Origin: Marseilla massiliensis
GTDB lineage: Bacteria > Bacteroidota > Bacteroidia > Bacteroidales > Bacteroidaceae
Length of the DNA: 64,000 nt
Assembly: GCF_016899955.1 (NCBI RefSeq)
Contig: NZ_JACJJL010000002.1
Span: 62,001 to 126,000 of the forward strand
Reading direction: 5' to 3'
A program made the translations under genes and the position numbers. This document shows positions 62,495 through 64,000 of this stretch, one piece after another. The notes under the pieces are model-generated. The model saw only the letters and a list, made by a program, of their open reading frames with translations. It did not search any database and was not told the DNA's origin. Position 1 is the first letter of the stretch. Every line of letters starts with the position of its first letter.

Positions 62495-64000
62495 TTATTT
62501 TATAAGGGCGCCACCATTACCATAACCTGAGCCGGAGTTGCTCAAAGAAGAGTTGTTGGTGTCGGTGCTGCTGCCCTCTTTACGCAGGTTGAACTTGAAG
62601 TTGTTGTCGATGATGGACTGTATCAGATTGTCGGTGCCATATTTCCGACCGGAGTTCTGCTGCTTATCGGCAAAGTTGAAGAACACAAGGCCAAGCGAAG
62701 CGTTTGCGTCGCGCTCCTGCAGGTATCTTGTAATCTGCGGATTGAACCAGCTCGCAAAGGCAATCGGTGCCTCGTCATTAGTATCGCCATTACCATAATC
62801 TCTGTCATAACCGTTAGTACCTGACACATTCCCGTGGAATGTACCTCCACAGTCGTTCATGAACCATGTATCATGGGCGTCATTTTGCTCATACATGCCT
62901 ACGCTGTTGGTAAATATGTCTATCGCATAAGCATACTTGTTGGCAGGCGTAATTTCTGTGCCAGTTCCAACGTGTGTGGCCTCCTGATACATCCAGTTAA
63001 GCGGTGTACGTGTTGAATTTGTGTTTGGAGACCCCCAACGCAAAGGAACAGTATTTGTTGCTCCATTCCAACGGGAGAACAATGCAGGCACATCGTCATT
63101 AGCCGCAATGTACCCGTTTTGTGCATCGCTGTTTGTATTAACCTTCAGGATTATCTTGCCTTTAACATCGTCAAGCGTGGTATTGGCAGTGATTTCTCCT
63201 GTATAAATTCTTTTAGCGTCATCTTCTCCAAGCTGTTTCAGCTCATTGGCGATAGCGTCCATCCATACATGTTCTGCTCCACCGACATCCCTTATACTAT
63301 GAAAAGAACCACTACCTGTGAAGCCTGCCGACACAGCATCATTACCAGCGTAAGTAATCATCACAACCGCACATTCCAGATTTCGGTCTTGACCTCCTTG
63401 GTTCAAAGACGTTTCTGCTGTTTCCAGTGCGTTTGCAATATGGGTTATCGCATCAGACAAATCATCTCCACCTCCACAGAAAATTGGCAGTGTTGCATCT
63501 GTATAAGTGTAATCATAACTCGGGAAAAAACCACCACCAGTTAGAGTTGCATTATACGTAGCATTTGCACCAACCTGAACAATGAATCCACGTACTCCGT
63601 CAAGGAACTGCTGTTCAATACCCTCACCTTGGAATGCGGCATTGTCACCTGCATTAGTAGACGTAAGATAAGAGAACTTACTGCCGGGGATGGACAGCTC
63701 AGAAAGATAAATATTTCTGTCAAGCGAACTCATCCAATAGTTTGTCCGGTTTGTTGCAGTCAAATTCGGCAGTATTACAGTGTTTACCTTATGCGGCTGG
63801 ATTGAGTTATCATCATCTGTATTGCTGTACCCCAGGGTTCTTGTAAGCGGAGCACCATTCATTGTCTGGACAGCGATTTGCAGATTGCGCGCTGTAGGCG
63901 AATCGTCGATAGGAAGCAGATAAGCACGCACAATCATTGTATCGTTGGGGCTGTCAAGCTCAACAAAGTCTTGAACATCACTGTTCCAACCAGAGATTGA
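62495..64000 (-). CDS. Partial surface protein with degenerate PI-PLC-like domain (5' end outside window)
   Basis: The frame stays open to the window edge at 64000, so the N-terminus is missing; the visible part is 501 residues. The beginning (NDTMIVRAYLLPIDDSP) looks like the end of a fimbrillin-like domain. It is followed by NYWMSSLDRNIYLSELSIPG and FLDGVRGFIVQVG, which match the N-terminal part of PI-PLC X domains. The usual catalytic SIPGTHDS reads SIPGSKFS, so the first catalytic His is missing. The tail is Asn/Ser/Gly-rich. The DNA is visibly AT-richer than the rest of the window. Binding rather than hydrolysis is possible; moderate confidence. Confidence 0.65.
   Translation of the reverse strand, partial: SISGWNSDVQDFVELDSPNDTMIVRAYLLPIDDSPTARNLQIAVQTMNGAPLTRTLGYSNTDDDNSIQPHKVNTVILPNLTATNRTNYWMSSLDRNIYLSELSIPGSKFSYLTSTNAGDNAAFQGEGIEQQFLDGVRGFIVQVGANATYNATLTGGGFFPSYDYTYTDATLPIFCGGGDDLSDAITHIANALETAETSLNQGGQDRNLECAVVMITYAGNDAVSAGFTGSGSFHSIRDVGGAEHVWMDAIANELKQLGEDDAKRIYTGEITANTTLDDVKGKIILKVNTNSDAQNGYIAANDDVPALFSRWNGATNTVPLRWGSPNTNSTRTPLNWMYQEATHVGTGTEITPANKYAYAIDIFTNSVGMYEQNDAHDTWFMNDCGGTFHGNVSGTNGYDRDYGNGDTNDEAPIAFASWFNPQITRYLQERDANASLGLVFFNFADKQQNSGRKYGTDNLIQSIIDNNFKFNLRKEGSSTDTNNSSLSNSGSGYGNGGALIK

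Overview
This is a GC-rich Bacteroidales chromosome segment. The evidence is two SusC/SusD pairs, the type IX secretion protein SprA next to ruvA, meso-diaminopimelate dehydrogenase, a fimbrillin-like lipoprotein, and many promoters with the Bacteroidetes -33/-7 signature (TTTG, about 19-21 nt, TAnnTTTG). The family cannot be fixed from sequence alone; Prevotellaceae or Muribaculaceae are guesses. No tRNA, rRNA, transposase, integrase or CRISPR array was recognised.

Layout. 1-958: 3' end of alaS. 1051-3954 (-): M16 zinc protease. 4377-5119: two kinds of non-coding repeats. 5234-6853: duplicated-domain secreted SGNH/CE12-type esterase. 7104-10040: dnaG, queD, queE. 10836-21279: susC-susD-susC-susD, the first susC interrupted by an in-frame TAA. 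21555-22979: cardiolipin synthase. 23089-24451 (-): rsmD and a DUF3822 protein. 24585-27137 (-): four-gene envelope operon ending in lemA and a TPM-domain gene. 27293-32448: RecD-like helicase, rmuC, phosphopantetheinyl transferase, dinB. 32630-36495: etfB, etfA, acyl-CoA dehydrogenase. 36643-38132 (-): tripartite HipBST-like toxin-antitoxin with three palindromic operators. 38374-40897 (-): MscS channel and PBP4-type dacB. 41631-43653: nadB and crcB. 43793-47665 (-): secreted pectin methylesterase with a sorting-type C-terminus. 48325-56760 (-): sprA and ruvA. 56970-57869: ddh. 58006-60044 (-): SipW-like S26 peptidase and an OmpA-family protein, each preceded by a copy of a MITE-like element. 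60281-64000 (-): fimbrillin-like lipoprotein and a partial, AT-richer gene with a degenerate PI-PLC-like domain.

How it fits together. Most of the window is housekeeping (translation, replication and repair, NAD, queuosine, lipid and electron-transfer metabolism). The accessory theme is glycan capture and surface display: a CE12-type deacetylase, a CE8 pectin methylesterase and two SusCD pairs suggest pectic substrates, and SprA would export proteins with type IX C-terminal signals.

The most unusual signal is non-coding. Seven spacers carry arrays of degenerate 22-bp units around a quasi-palindromic AAACGG-S-CCGTTT core. All seven lie in the same orientation on the + strand whatever the direction of the flanking genes, and three share a CTGTGGCACA box just after the array. 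I know of no described family matching this. A strand-polarised, DNA-level role is one hypothesis; a decayed repeat family is the simplest alternative.
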